From assembly GCF_042453785.1 (NCBI RefSeq), contig NC_091675.1, forward strand, positions 36,436,501 through 36,500,500: a DNA stretch of 64,000 nt, read 5' to 3'. Source of the stretch: Malus domestica (taxonomy: Eukaryota > Streptophyta > Magnoliopsida > Rosales > Rosaceae). Made by a program: the position numbers and the translations under genes. This document shows, one piece after another, positions 45,698-57,900 of the stretch (positions are counted from its first letter, which is position 1; each line of letters starts with the position of its first letter). The notes beneath the pieces were generated by a model. That model worked only from the letters and a program-made list of their open reading frames with translations. It was not told the DNA's origin and did not search any database.

Positions 45698-46110
45698 ATG
45701 GCCAGTCCTGAGCCATTGGATTTCCAACGGCTAGTTTTCTGGACAATTGGATTTCCAACGGTAAAAAAAATTGAATTTGAATTTTGATTTGGACCGTCCG
45801 ATCACAGATCAATGGTCCACGTTTTTCCCCCAAAAATTTATAAAAAAAAGGCACAACAGTCAAAATTATGACTGTTGGCCACATGTCAACTTATAGGCTG
45901 TTGGATTTGAATATTTTTCAAATCCAACGGTCTAAATTAATTAACTAAATTAAAATTTATAAAAAAAATATTTAAAAATTGTTAAAAAATACAGAAAAAT
46001 TTTAATTTTTTTTTTCTATAAATGCCTAACCCTCATCTTCCACCTTACACCATATTTCAATATTTTCTACACTTTCTACATTTCAACATTTTCTACACTT
46101 TGAGAGAAAA

Positions 46111-46299
46111 ATGACTACGTGGAAGCTCATTGAAGATCTTACTTTGTGTGAATGTTGGGTTCACACTACTCATGACCTGATTACAGGTAATGAGATGGAT
46201 AAGCGAGAAATGTGGAGTAAAATTACGAAAGCGTTTTGCGATGTACATGGAAAAGACGCCAGAAGTAATCAAGGTCTTCAAGGTCGTTGGATCAAGTGA
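46111..46299 (+). pseudogene. Harbinger ORF1-like MYB/SANT fragment (62 aa)
   Basis: An ATG-initiated short frame (MTTWKLIEDLTLCECWVHTT) with EDLxLCxxW, EMWSKITKAF and LQGRWIK, which match the first helices of the MYB-like DNA-binding protein of PIF/Harbinger elements. That protein helps the transposase enter the nucleus and bind the ends. Only the N-terminal domain remains; it stops at 46297-46299. Confidence 0.65.
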
Positions 46300-46414
46300 C
46301 AATATTTTTATTTATTTATATGCATTCCACCCGCATCAATATTTTAATTTATTTATTTGTGTTACATCCGCATTTTATAATATTGTCTTATCCCACATTT
46401 ATAGACACTACAAG

Positions 46415-46505
46415 CACTCAAAAAATCTCATTCTACACTCCCAACTTTCTATATTAGGAAAGAAAAATACACTTGTGATGATTGTAGAATGAGATTTTGG
46501 GAGTA
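46415..46505. mobile_element. Very small MITE or hairpin (about 90 bp)
   Basis: Near-terminal inverted repeats containing AAAATCTCATTCTACA, perfect over 16 bp at 46422-46437 and 46483-46498, extending to about 24 bp with a few mismatches ('gcactcaa' / 'gtactccc'). Superfamily not determined. Confidence 0.6.
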
Positions 46506-46974
46506 CCAATAACATTTCCCTACTTTTAATACTTAATTTTATATTGAGATAACACTTTTTAAATATTTCAAGGTGGGACAAAAGTTAATACATGTAAAAG
46601 ATGAAATCATTAGTTTTTCTTTTTTCTCTAAAGTGTAAGTAATAGAAATACCCTTTATGGTGGTAAAGTCGTTTCACAATTCCATCACTTCATTTGTTAC
46701 TCCTTTCTTTCGCTTTCTCTGTTCAAGAAATATTAGACCGAATGTGAAGTTGGAGCTGAGCTTGAAAGATTGAGAATCGGCAAGAAGCCCTTCATATCCA
46801 ATTCAATTTCATTCTGATTTCTCTCTTTATTCATTGATTCGATGTCTGGACCGTGTTGCACGTGCAAATTCTTAATTTTTGTACTTTACATTCTTCCTCA
46901 CTTTCTAGGCAGCTAAACAATGCACATACAAAAACCAGAAAGGAAAAAGGCACATATGTATGAGCAATCAAGAA

Positions 46975-47365
46975 GGGTTGAACTAATTTTGCAAAAATGG
47001 TTGAAGACATATTAAACTAATTCTACAAAAATAGTTGAAGACGGGTTGAATTGGTTCAGCAAAAATAGTCAAGGACGGGTTGAACTAATTAAGAAAAAAT
47101 GGTAGAAGACGGATTAAATTGATTATGCAAAAATGGTTGAGGACTGGTTGAACCAATTTTGCAAAAAAGGTTGAGGAAGAGTTGAATTGATTCTGCAAAA
47201 TTAATCGATGACTGATTGGATCGATTATGCAAAAATAGTCGAGGAGGGATTGAACTGATGCTGCAAAAATTGTCGATGACAGGTTGAACTGATTCTGCAA
47301 AAATATCATACGATAGATTTTGTTAGATTAAATGTTAGATGACAGATTGAACCAATTCTGCATAA
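46975..47365. repeat. 34-bp minisatellite, copy 1
   Basis: About eleven units of 34 bp of the type 'gggttgaactgattctgcaa' plus 'aaatagtcgaggac'; 'gggttgaa' occurs at 47043 and 47077. Confidence 0.85.
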
Positions 47366-48529
47366 ATAGTTGATGATGGGTTTAATTGATTCTAGTAATA
47401 AAGGATACAAACTGATTCTACATATAGTTTCAAAACTGATTATGCAAAAATCGAGGATGAGTTGAGCTTATGGCACATATTAATTTTGTTGGAGTTGTGA
47501 GGGTTAAGTTATATTAACAGCCTAAAACTTTAGGGGTATGTCAAGTATTTTAAAACATTATTTCCATGTTTTTGGGCTGGGCTTTTGTTGTTTTTATATT
47601 TCTGTCTCTCATTGACATGTTTAAAAACTAGTGGAGTTCCTTGAAATATAGTAAAAGTTTTTGTCTCGATATATAAACTCCCTTATTTATTTCTTTGATT
47701 TTACTTTCAATTTATTCTTTCGTAACCTAGGTTAGTTTCTTTCATTTATTTTCATATTTATTATTGCCAACTAATATCCTCATCATGTTGGGAAGAAAAC
47801 TATGGGGAAGCAACTAATGTCCTCAACTCCTGACATTTGGTGGAAATAGTTAATATATAGAGAGAAGAACCAACCACTACTCAACATATATAAATTTTGA
47901 AAATATTATTAGAATATCTTCTTTCTCTTCTCAGCCAATCAAATTGCAGAAGTTTAGACAATTATCAAAGAGGGACATGAGGTACGAACACTTTAAACTC
48001 CAAAAGAAGTCTTCGTATAGGCTTCAAGCTAGGTGTAGTCTTTAATGTACAAGGACGAAACACCACCAAACCAAAATAAGTTAAAGGGTTAGCCATGTTT
48101 TAAATGCATTTATTTATTGAAAAAATTGCACATAGAGTATACTTTTCATACTTCATTTTATATTGAGATAACACCTTCTAAACATTTCAAGGTGGGGTAA
48201 AAGTTAATACATGTAATAGATGACATCATTAGTTTTTTTCTATAGAGTGTAAGTTACAAAAATACCCTTCACAGTGGTAAAGTCTTTTCACAATTCCATC
48301 ACTTTATTTGTTACATCTTTCTCTCCCTTTCTCTCTTCAAGAAATATTAGGTCGAAGGTGAAGTTGTTGCCTAGCTTAAAAGATTGGAAATCAGCGAGAA
48401 GGCTCTCAGATCCAGTTCAATTTTGTTCCGATTTCTTTCTTTTTTTTCATTGATTCGACGTTTGGGTCGTGTTGTGGGTGCAAATTCTAAAAATTTTGTA
48501 CTTTACTTTCTTCCTCACTTTATTGGCAG

Positions 48530-48663
48530 CCAACAGAGCATATACAAAAAACTATAAAGAAAAAAGGCACATATGTACGAGCAATCAAGAAGCCCTTAAA
48601 GGAGCCAACAAAATGGGCAAACACCAAACTGAAGCATGGCAAACTTCTCGACCAAGTCCTTGA
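48530..48663 (+). other. Short conserved reading frame in tandem copy 2
   Basis: A frame ending NQEALKGANKMGKH ... SRPSP before a stop is conserved in copy 3 (50070-50206) with several replacements and preceded by an AG that could be a splice acceptor. In copy 1 it is cut off by the minisatellite after the codons for SNQE. No family is recognised. Confidence 0.35.
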
Positions 48664-48687
48664 CCTTGAAGTAGCATACGTCAGCGC

Positions 48688-48985
48688 AGTTGAACTGATT
48701 CTGTAAAAATAGTCGATGACGGGTTGAATTGATTCTACAAAAATGTCGAGGATGAGCTAAATTGATTCTGCAAAAATAGTTGATGACTGATTGAACCGAT
48801 TATAGAAAAATGATCGAGGACGGGTTGAATTGATATTTCAAAAATGATTAAGGACAAGTTGAATTGATGTTGCAAAAATGATCGATAAGGGGTTGAACTG
48901 ATTCTAAAAAAACAGTCGATGACTGATTGAATCGATTATGCAAAAATGGTCGAAGACAGGTTGAATTGATTCTAGTAATAAAGGA
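48688..48985. repeat. 34-bp minisatellite, copy 2
   Basis: About eight to nine units of the same 34-bp type as at 46975. Confidence 0.8.
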
Positions 48986-50227
48986 TACAAACAGATTCTA
49001 CATATAGTTTCAAAATTTCTGCAGAAATAGTCGAGGATGTATTGAGTTTATGGGACATATTAATTTTGTTAGAGTAGTGAGGGTTGGGTTATATTACAGC
49101 CCTAAAGCATTAGGGGTATGGCTGGTATTTTAAAACATTCTTACCATGTTTTTGGGCTAAGCTTTAGTTGTTTTTATGTTTTTGTCTCTCCTTGACATGT
49201 TTAAAAACCAGTGGATTTCCTTGAAATATTGCAAAATGTTTCATCTCGATATATAAAGCTTCCTTATTTATTTCTTCGATTTTATTTTCAATTTATTCTT
49301 TCATAACCCAATTATGTCCTCCTCATGTTGTGAACAAAGCTATGGGGAAGCAACTAATGTCCTCAACTCCTCATATTTTGTGGAAATAGTTAATATATAG
49401 AGAGAAGTACCAACCATTACTCAACATATGTAAATTTTGATAAGATTATTATAACATCTTCTTTCTCTTCTCAACCAATCAAATAGCAGAAATTTAGGCA
49501 ATTATAAGAGAGGGACGTGAGGCAATGCAAACACTTTAAACTTCAAAAGAAGTCCCAGTATAGGCTTCAAGCTAGGTGCAGTCTTTAATGTACAAGGACA
49601 AAACACCACCAAATCAAAATAAGTTAAACGGTTAGCCATGTTTTAAATGCATTTATTTATTGGACAAATTACACAAAGAGTATACTCTTATTACTTAACT
49701 TTATACTGAGATAACACTTTTTAAACATTTCAATGTGGGACAAAAGTTAATACGTGTAAAAGATGACATCATTAGTTTTTTTTTCTCTAGAGTGTAAGTT
49801 ACAAAAATACCCTGTATAGTGGTAAAGTCTTTTCACATTCCATCACTTCATTTGTTACTCTTTTCTCTCCCTTTCTCTCTTCAAGAAATATTAGGCCAAA
49901 GGTGAAGTTATGGAGTTTGAAAGATTGGCAATCGGGGAGAAGCCTCTCATATCCAGTTCAATTTCATTCCAATTTATCCTTTTTTTTTTCATTGATTCGA
50001 CGTCTGGGTCGTGTTGCAGGTGCAAATTCTTAAATTTTTGTATTTTACTTTCTTCCTCACTTTCTCGGCAGCCAAATAGAGCACATATAAAAAACTATAA
50101 AGGAAAAAGGCACATATGTATGAGCAATCAAGAAGCCCTTAAAGGAACCAACAAAAGGTGCAAACACCAAATTGAAGCATGGCGAACTTTTCGGCCAAGT
50201 CCTTGACCTTGAAGAAGTAGACATTGG

Positions 50228-50430
50228 CGCAGTTAAACTAATTCTCCACAAAAGGTCAATGACGAGTTGAACTGATTCAGCAAAAATGGTAGATGAATGA
50301 TTAAACCGATGCTGCAAAAATGGTCGAGGACGGGTTGAACTGATTCTACAAAAATGGTTGATGACTAATTGAACCGATTCTGCAAAAATTGTCGATGACG
50401 GGTTGAACTGATTCTAGTAATAAAGGATAC
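50228..50430. repeat. 34-bp minisatellite, copy 3
   Basis: About six units; the shortest of the three arrays, so unit number differs among the tandem copies. Confidence 0.8.
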
Positions 50431-50711
50431 AAATTGATTCTACATATAGTTTGAAAGCTGATTTTGCAAAAATAGTCAAGGATGAGTTGAGCTTATGACA
50501 TATATTAATTTTGTTTGAGTTGTAAGGGCTGAGTTATATTAACAGCCCTAAAGCCTCAGGGGTATGGCTTGTATTTTAAAACATTATTTCCTTGTTTTTG
50601 GACTCGGCTTTAGTTATTTTTATGTTTTTGTCTCTCCTTGATATGTTTAAAAACTAATGGAGTTTCTTGAAAATAATAAAAAAAATTGCCTCTATATATA
50701 AAGCTCCCTAA

Positions 50712-51283
50712 TGATAACGACACATCATTTATTTGACAATGGAGAGATAATTAGCAAAAGGGAATTAGATAATTGGAGTATTGGTGTCTAAATTTTAGTC
50801 GAACTAAAGTTTTCATACCCGTACTAAAAATCGGTGAGTAATGATCCCCAAACTTGTCACTATGTAGAACAATTTTATTTTGGATTATTCCATTAGAAAT
50901 TTTGTCCATTATTTGCTCCCCTAAGCTCTTTATTTTGGATGGAAGTTATAATGGTGTTATTCATAAGGATTATTGCTCCATCTTGTAACAAGTTAACAAC
51001 TAATATTCACGGTATTTTTTTTCATGAACCAAAACTCTAGTTAGATCAAAATTCATAGACTAATGCTCAAATTTTCTTTAAAGAAACATATAATTTTATT
51101 TTACTCCTATGCATATTTTTAATTTCTGGTCGTCCTTACATAAAAACAACTAAAAGATATAAGGTTTTTTATTTTTTTCAAATGATAACTTTATTCAATT
51201 AATTCGAATATCAAGCATTACATCCTTAGCAAGAGCATTGAAATAAAAATTTAGATGGATAATTAGCTTAAAATAAAAAGAAG
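50712..51283. other. AT-rich intergenic sequence
   Basis: Nothing recognised on either strand. Confidence 0.5.
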
Positions 51284-51357
51284 AAAGAATTCACAGCGGA
51301 AAATTGAGAGTAAATGAGGAAAACTATTTGTTCAATATGATGGCCAGACCAATGCCT
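51284..51357. repeat. Direct repeat (about 70 bp), distal copy upstream of RPB4
   Basis: Matches 51927-51998 at roughly 85%: 'aattca(c/g)agcg', 'gtaaatgaggaaaa' and 'gatggccag(a/g)ccaa' occur in order in both. The proximal copy includes the putative TATA region of RPB4. Confidence 0.7.
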
Positions 51358-51360
51358 TTA

Positions 51361-51781
51361 GAGCACGTCCAACGGGATCCAATCCCCTTGGGGATAGGCG
51401 ATCCAATCTACTACCCCACCCCAAAACCCTCTAGCCCAGTCTAGGGCATTAGGCTCCAGGTGAGCTCGATGACTCAGTCAAGCAATAATCCACTAGCCCA
51501 ATATCTGGCCTATGTGACGCAAGACTGACATCAGCCACAATCTAATTATTAAAAAATTGTAAAAATTATAATTTTTTTCTATAAATAAGCAAGAACCACT
51601 TTATACTACATTTCAATATTTTCAACTAATTTTTTATTATTATTAGAAATTAAAATAAAGTTATCTTTTATTATTTTATAAAAAATAATATTTTAATATC
51701 AATGACCTACTTTTCAGTTTAAAGGTGAAGATATTGGGCAATTACCTAAGGCCCGGGAGGCTAACAACTTTGGATCTGCTC
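51361..51781. mobile_element. Harbinger (Tourist)-type MITE (421 bp)
   Basis: Ends GAGCACGTCCAA and, reversed, GAGCAGATCCAA; flanked by TTA at 51358-51360 and 51782-51784, the 3-bp target duplication of PIF/Harbinger elements. It has no ORF. Confidence 0.85.
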
Positions 51782-51784
51782 TTA

Positions 51785-51900
51785 GTAACAGAGTACGACG
51801 CTATTATATGAGCCACCCTATTGCCATTTCTAGGGCCCTCAATTGGTTGGCAAGCTCTCGGACATCAAAGATTAAGCTCTCAATGGCAGCATCATATAAT
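51785..51900 (-). pseudogene. RNase H-like (reverse transcriptase-type) domain fragment
   Basis: On the minus strand IESLIFDVRELANQ and, after a frame change, NRVAHIIASYSV, the end of the plant RNase H-like domain found in LINE-related host ORFs (Pfam RVT_3). Only about 38 codons remain; the MITE at 51361-51781 sits at its downstream side. Confidence 0.55.
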
Positions 51901-51926
51901 TTTATAAATAAATAAAATAAAATAAA

Positions 51927-51998
51927 ATAAATTCAGAGCGAAAAATTGAGGGTAAATGAGGAAAAGTACTTTTTATATATGATGGCCAGGCCAACGCC
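51927..51998 (+). promoter_or_regulatory. RPB4 core promoter region and proximal direct repeat
   Basis: A TATA-like 'tttttatatatg' (about 51970-51981) lies about 135 bp before the RPB4 ATG. The segment is a copy of 51284-51357. The distal copy has lost the TATA-like string ('tttgttcaatatg'). Confidence 0.45.
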
Positions 51999-52052
51999 GC
52001 CTCTGCCTCTTCAATAAATTCTTAATCCAACTCCTTGCTTTGCTTAAGCCCC

Positions 52053-52053
<1 letters not shown>

Positions 52054-52090
<37 letters not shown>
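52054..52090 (+). repeat. (TC)n microsatellite in the RPB4 5' UTR
   Basis: About 18 TC dinucleotides ending 25 bp before the RPB4 start codon. CT-rich leaders are common in plant housekeeping genes and this type varies in length. Confidence 0.9.
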
Positions 52091-52093
<3 letters not shown>

Positions 52094-52114
52094 CTCTCTA
52101 GATACTCCGCAAAC

Positions 52115-53957
52115 ATGTCTGGGGAAGAGGAAGAAAACGCCGCCGAGCTTAAAATCGGAGACGGTAGCTTTCTCCCGCTCTCTCTTGTTCTCTCTCTCTA
52201 TGTATATATATCTATATATGTATGTATGTATTGCGTTAGATTAGATTAATTAGAGAAATGGTGGGATTTGGTTTTGTGGTGGGCAGAGTTTTTGAAGGCA
52301 AAGTGCTTAATGAACTGTGAAGTTTCTTTGATTCTGGAACACAAGTTCGAGCAGCTTCAACAGATGTCTGATGATCCCAGGAACCAAGTTTCTCAGTCAG
52401 TTTCCCTTTCACTCCCTTTAATCTTTAATCCTTAATCTTCAATCTAGCATAATATTAGGATTCCGATCAGGATGTTGTCTGTTTTGCTTAATTTGTTGTT
52501 TCTTTTTGCCTTACCTTCTCAGAGTATTTGAGAAGTCACTGCAGTATGTGAAGCGCTTCAGCCGTTACAAAAATCCCGACGCTGTTAAACAAGTTCGAGA
52601 GTATCCTTCAAATTGTAAAAGATGGAAATTTTATCTTCTTTGTTGTTCGTTCATGGTTATGCTGCTACAACTCTACTACATTTATACATGTGCACCCGTA
52701 GAATCTCATCCTATCTTGGACATTGCACTTATGTCCTTTCATTCGTTCCTGGGAGTCAGTGATAGAGACTCGAGTTTGCATAATTTTCTAATCAACCCTA
52801 TAAATCCAAATTAGCCGGATGGCTGCAAGGTTTCCTGTCTTAGGTTCTTGTTAAGATGCAGATTAAGTGTTGGTTATCTGGTTATTGTGCGTCTCGTGTT
52901 AAAGAAAGTAAAACCATAGCAGTTTGGAATTCAATCATTTGTCAACTTCTGTAATTGAATGAAAACGAAGCATTTATTATGCGATCTACAAAAGACTATC
53001 TCATGAGTTATGAGATTTCAGCTGATGGGCAATTTGGCTGAGTTATCTGTTGATGAGAGTATTTGTAACCCTTATGGGCCGCCAGTCCAGATGTGTACTG
53101 TATCTTTCAGATGCTTAATCGGGACAACGCTGGCAATTGTCATAGGAATGGTGGTTTATGTTATTTACTTTTGACGTGAAAGCATGATATTTTTTCTTCA
53201 AACTTGTGAATCTTAACCAACATTCAGAATCCTTAGTAGATATCAGCTGACTGAGTTCGAGGTAAGTTCCAATTACCTATAATAAACTCTAGAAAGAGAA
53301 TTTTCTTTTCATTGTTAACACAAATCTTCTTAATGCTGGAATAATTTCTGTTGTGCAGCTCTGTGTTCTTGGCAATCTCTGCCCTGAAACTGTTGAGGAA
53401 GCTATTGCTATGGTGCCATCTATAAAGGTATATCCCACTCATCCAACCTTTCCGAGTGGTGTTTATGAATTTGTCAATATGGATATACATAATGCTTCGT
53501 ATGAATGGTACATTGTTTCTCAGAAAATTTTGAAAATTATATGAGTCTTCATCTCTGGAAAATCAAATCTTAAACAATGAATAATCCGTAGTAGTGTTTG
53601 CCATAAATAAATAAATAAATAAAAATTGACTGTATGGATAGAATCAGATGCTGGGTGAGAAAGGTTCTTTAGCAGGTAACATTCAAGATGTAGGTTCTTC
53701 AGTTGAGTTGCCATTGGAGTAGGAGCGAGCAAGTTTAATGTCAGTTAATTTCCAATGAACAAAACTTAATTCAAGTGCAGAAAAAGAAATCTCATTGATT
53801 TCCTTCTGAAGTCTGTAAGTCATGCCTAGGGTTTACTTGACTCTAATTAGTATCCATTAACGGAGCCTCTCTTATGCAGGCAAAAGGACGGGTTCACGAC
53901 GATGATGCAATTGATAAAATGTTGAATGACCTGGCGCTAATCAAGAAATTTGAGTAG
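52115..53957 (+). CDS. NRPB4: DNA-directed RNA polymerase II subunit RPB4 (138 aa, six exons)
   Basis: Forms with RPB7 the stalk of RNA polymerase II in the nucleus, with roles in initiation, RNA exit and mRNA fate. Coding exons: 52115-52163, 52287-52395, 52523-52600, 53228-53261, 53359-53427 and 53880-53957. All introns are GT-AG and the total of 417 nt gives 138 residues, the length of the Arabidopsis protein. It begins MSGEEEENAAELKIGD and contains NCEVSLILEHKFEQL, FEKSLQYVKRFSRYKNPDAV and LCVLGNLCPETVEEAIAMVP, the Rpb4/RPC9 fold, ending NDLALIKKFE. The frame is intact. The start is the first ATG after the (TC)n leader. The closely related NRPD4/NRPE4 subunit of Pol IV/V is longer and diverged, so NRPB4 is preferred. 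Confidence 0.97.
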
Positions 53958-54969
53958 TCTGTCGCTACTTCTGTTCCATATGACTATGAAAGGTGCTGTA
54001 TTTATGGCAATGCAACTCCGAACGTCGTTTTGTAGCATATTTTGTAATATTCAGAACTTGACTGCCAAGCAAGCTGTCTTTGGACAGCCACCAACTTCAA
54101 ACCTTGTGTGTGGATCTTACATGGATGTAGTTGAATGAATATTATGACTAGTATTCGTGGGTGATGATGCCCTTGAGTGATTTGTTCTAAAGTATTCTGA
54201 GTTTTGTCACAAAGGCTTAATGCCATCCCAATGTGGTTTGAATGCAATGTAGTTTTAAAATTCGGTTAATTGATCGGTCCAATTAGTCAGGTTCTTGTGT
54301 CTAATCATATAGAACAAAAGAACCCGGACGTAGCCAAGTTGTCTAACCAAAAGTTGACTCCATCGACTATTTTTTTCAAAAAAGTTTCCTTAAACCCATT
54401 AAAATTTGTCAGTCCACCCTCTAAGTGTGTCACATGCCAACCTGCCTACCCATCTTACGGCCTAGCTTCAAGTGAAACCGAGTTGGGTGTTTAGAACATC
54501 GAACTCGAATCCTGTCACAAGGACTCTCCAAGTATATACGCTATAGGATCATATTCCATTTGTACACAAATCCTATAGGCAATTGAAACACCGTGTGCGT
54601 GTGGCAAGATTTTACCAGTAAGTATTTGCATTCTCTCAGCAGAAAAATTGTGTCACATACTAAAATATCAACCTAATGGCATCACACACTCAGAAACGGG
54701 AAAACTTAATTGTTCTCTAGCAAGCAAACCATGTATACATCACATCTCACCAGTCTCGGTAGCCTGTTTCGAATGGCCAATGAGACTTGCTTAAGCATAA
54801 GCGGGGACAAATTTGAAATTCTTCAAGCTTTACCAGAAGGTCCAGAACAAGAGCTCTTCCGTGTCAGCGCCACTCATCAGCAACCATCAATAACCAAGAG
54901 ACAACGCCTTTAATATTCCCGTATATGTATGTATAATAGCCATGAAGAGGCTACATCTACTGCACCGAT
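53958..54969. other. Shared 3' region of RPB4 and the PDCD2-like gene
   Basis: The two genes converge here. It holds the RPB4 3' UTR, the PDCD2-like 3' UTR and about 700 bp with no recognised feature. Confidence 0.5.
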
Positions 54970-57900
54970 TCATGACAAATAACCATGTTCAGCTAGCCCA
55001 TTAAAAGATTTGTCGACTTGTACCACAACAGCTTCCTCTATCACAAGCCAGTTCCCATGCTTGGACGTTCCTTGACCATGTTGACAGCAGCTCTGCAAAA
55101 TATCAAATTGTTTCTGCATAAAATTAAAGGGCACCTACGTAATAGGAGACCAAATAGCAAATACTTGACTTACCTTGGAACAAGTGTATACCATAAGTGT
55201 CATCCAGTTCCAGTTCTCCAGTGACTGCCTCTGACAATCATCAGCTGCTTCTTGTAGAAAATATAATAATGGGGGCATTAGTTGCATCTCGTACTTCCTT
55301 GATCCACCACATAGACTACATCTCCCCGGATCTCCTTCAGCCGATGTAGCCAGGAGTGGCTTTCCACCATATGAATATCTGAGTACACAAGATATCGTAA
55401 GAAATGATAAAAGACAAACGCAGAGTTAAAAAATAGATATCATTCCTCGGTTCCAAGTCTAACAGTGATAATTGCTGGGCCAATTTCGAAAGACATGAAA
55501 GATGCCAAAGCCTCAGACAAGCTTCCCATCAACTTCACACTCAGTTTCTAAATTAAGGTCGAATATAAGCTTAACAAGTATTACTTTCCAAGGGGGAAGT
55601 GAAAAATGAAAAAGCTCTACTCACATGTGGTCGCAAGGTTTTGAAATCACATATTATCACATGGAAATTGAAACAAAATTATGTCCAGGTACGCTAGTAA
55701 GTAACTCCTCATTGGTGAGGCCTAAAAGAAAAGATTTTTAAAAGGGAAAATTATAGATACAACTCATATGCTTTCGTCTACAAGACACTTCATCCTTATG
55801 GTTCAAATCAGAGAGAAAGATGAAAAAATTATGGTAAATTGGTCATCTGATATATGCAGTTACATGAAATTATTTCGGGAAAAGATCATATGACCAATTG
55901 ACCATATCATAGAGCCATGGCCTTTCAAGACCTATATGAGACTAGTAATGAGTTGCAACAAATAGACCTTGAAGAAATTCACGAATAAGCATGTGAAGAT
56001 GGGATTTTCAAGGGAACGTTACCAAAGCCTGTGAAGATGGGATTTTCAAGGGAACGTTACCAATATATGAACGAGTGGGCTCTTCATATCATACAGCCAT
56101 CTCAGCATAGTGTGTAGCCAGACATTGGTTCACATTGTTGCAACACCTCAGATGGAAATACCATCAGGGATGGAGTGTGGCATGCTCACATGGCCATGGG
56201 TGACGGCGTGTGGCATGGTCATATATAGCTATTCAAACTAAACAATGTTTCCCCACGGGGTTGGAGTAAGCAGCACTCATTCCTAATTTTCCCCCTTCCC
56301 CCCAAAAATTAAATAAATAAATTGGTGGAGTTGATATATGTGGGTTGCTCTGCAATATTATGTTAACTAAACCCATGTGATTTTCATGTGCTTCTGCATC
56401 AGAGTGAGCCTCGCATTGGTATTGACCACCAAACGCATTGTAAGAGTCTCCACAAATTTTAACTAATTTTGATAACAAGCTACAAATGAAAATGAAGTGT
56501 AACTAACTACTTGCATCCTAATTTCCATCTACTTGAACATCTTAAGTTTCATTAATTCAATACCTGAAACATTGTTCTGGGTGTGCATCCAACCGTTTCT
56601 TGAACTTAAGGTAGGTCCTGTCAGCTGTCAAAGCTTTATCATATTCATAAGCTTCCTCTGCCCACGTTTCATCTTGTCCGTGATCCTCATTATCATTTCC
56701 TTCCTTTGCAATGGAAAGTGATGAGTAGTTTGAACATAAAGAAGTAAGATCCTTTGAGGATGACTCTTTTTGAGTGTATACATAAAAACAAGGCACCACT
56801 GCACAAGCACATTAAACAAGTTATACCTCAGAAAAACCTAAAACAACACTGAAATGGCAACCCAGCACATAGATTTTACTGAAAAAGAATGTCATTGAAT
56901 GGAAGAATTTGAATCAGTTAAGAAAAAGAAATACCAATTTACAACAAACAATAAATATGTAAATAAGTGAATCATGTTGTACACACACATAAACTTGGTT
57001 TTTCAAATTAAGCAGAAGTTTATATGAACAAATGGTTTTTACCCTTATGTATGAAGAAATGATTTTTACCATTATGTTGCAGTCGAAGTGGGATAGAAAC
57101 TACAATAATTTATAGGCAAGCTAATTTTGGTTACTTCATCCCTTAAAAAGAAAAGAACTTATTCATCTCACAATTATTTAATGACAAGTTTCGTTCTCCC
57201 ACATCATTACATTTGTAGCCAACCATCCACTTTGTGCAGTTTTTTTTATGGTACCTTTCACACTGAACCACCAAAAAGACTCTGAACAAAACAACAACGA
57301 AGTGGCATATTTTAGCCACAGAGAAAAATGCAACAGCCATAGTACAGTACATGTACAAAGGAGACGAAGCTCATGAAAGCTCATGAAATGGTGGCCAAAA
57401 AACACATACAATTATAAAAGCTTGGAAATCAAGTAAGGGGAAGCTAAGCTGAGACTTATTCTTCTAAAAGACATCCATACCAGGTGTGTCAACGTCTGCC
57501 ACTTTTTCCAACTGACTTGAAGAAGATGGCTTTGTAGAAGTCTTACTGTGATCATTTCTATGAGGTTTCTTGGCAGTCGAAGCTAATCTCGCAGCATCAT
57601 TAAATGCTTTACCCAACTCTTCTAGATTTATATCTTCATCATTTTCATCGTCCAAATCCTCCCACCAGCTGGCATTTGAAACCGGTACTGATGAAGTTGA
57701 TGGGACCACTTCCAGAGAAGAGGTAATTGGTTCCTCCTCATTGTGTAGCTTTTGAACACGCAGCGCTCGCCAGCTGCATGATATAAGATACATCATAAGA
57801 AAAACCAACAACGCCTGCACCAACACTAATATATTTTGCAGTTAATATCAACTAAGATGCTTTAAAATGACCTAAGAGGAGTGCTCCCACATTTTGGCAT

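Larger units (their letters stand above)
44479..46330 (+). mobile_element. PIF/Harbinger-type relic, interrupted by a hAT-type element
   Basis: The left end reads TAA then GAGCAGTTTCACTAGGG, matching the terminal pattern of the intact element at 51361-51781. The two also share 'ttctataaat' followed by 'atttcaatattttc' (about 46013-46065 here). A fragment of the Harbinger MYB-like protein lies at 46111-46299. A hAT-type element occupies 44808-45697. The right end is not identifiable, so the end coordinate is approximate. A run of about 25 T lies at 44668-44692. Confidence 0.65.
46521..50711 (+). repeat. Three-copy tandem block, unit about 1.55-1.6 kb
   Basis: Three diverged direct copies: about 46521-48133, 48134-49676 and 49677-50711. 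The anchor 'gagataacac' occurs at 46546, 48165 and 49708. Each copy contains in order 'aggtggg(a)caaaagttaatac', 'caagaaatatta', 'cattgattcga', a short conserved coding-like piece, a 34-bp minisatellite and 'tagtttcaaa'. The third lacks the last 400-odd bp of the unit. No TG...CA ends or terminal inverted repeats were found. The origin is unknown; a tandemly recombined small LTR element is one possibility. Confidence 0.85.
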
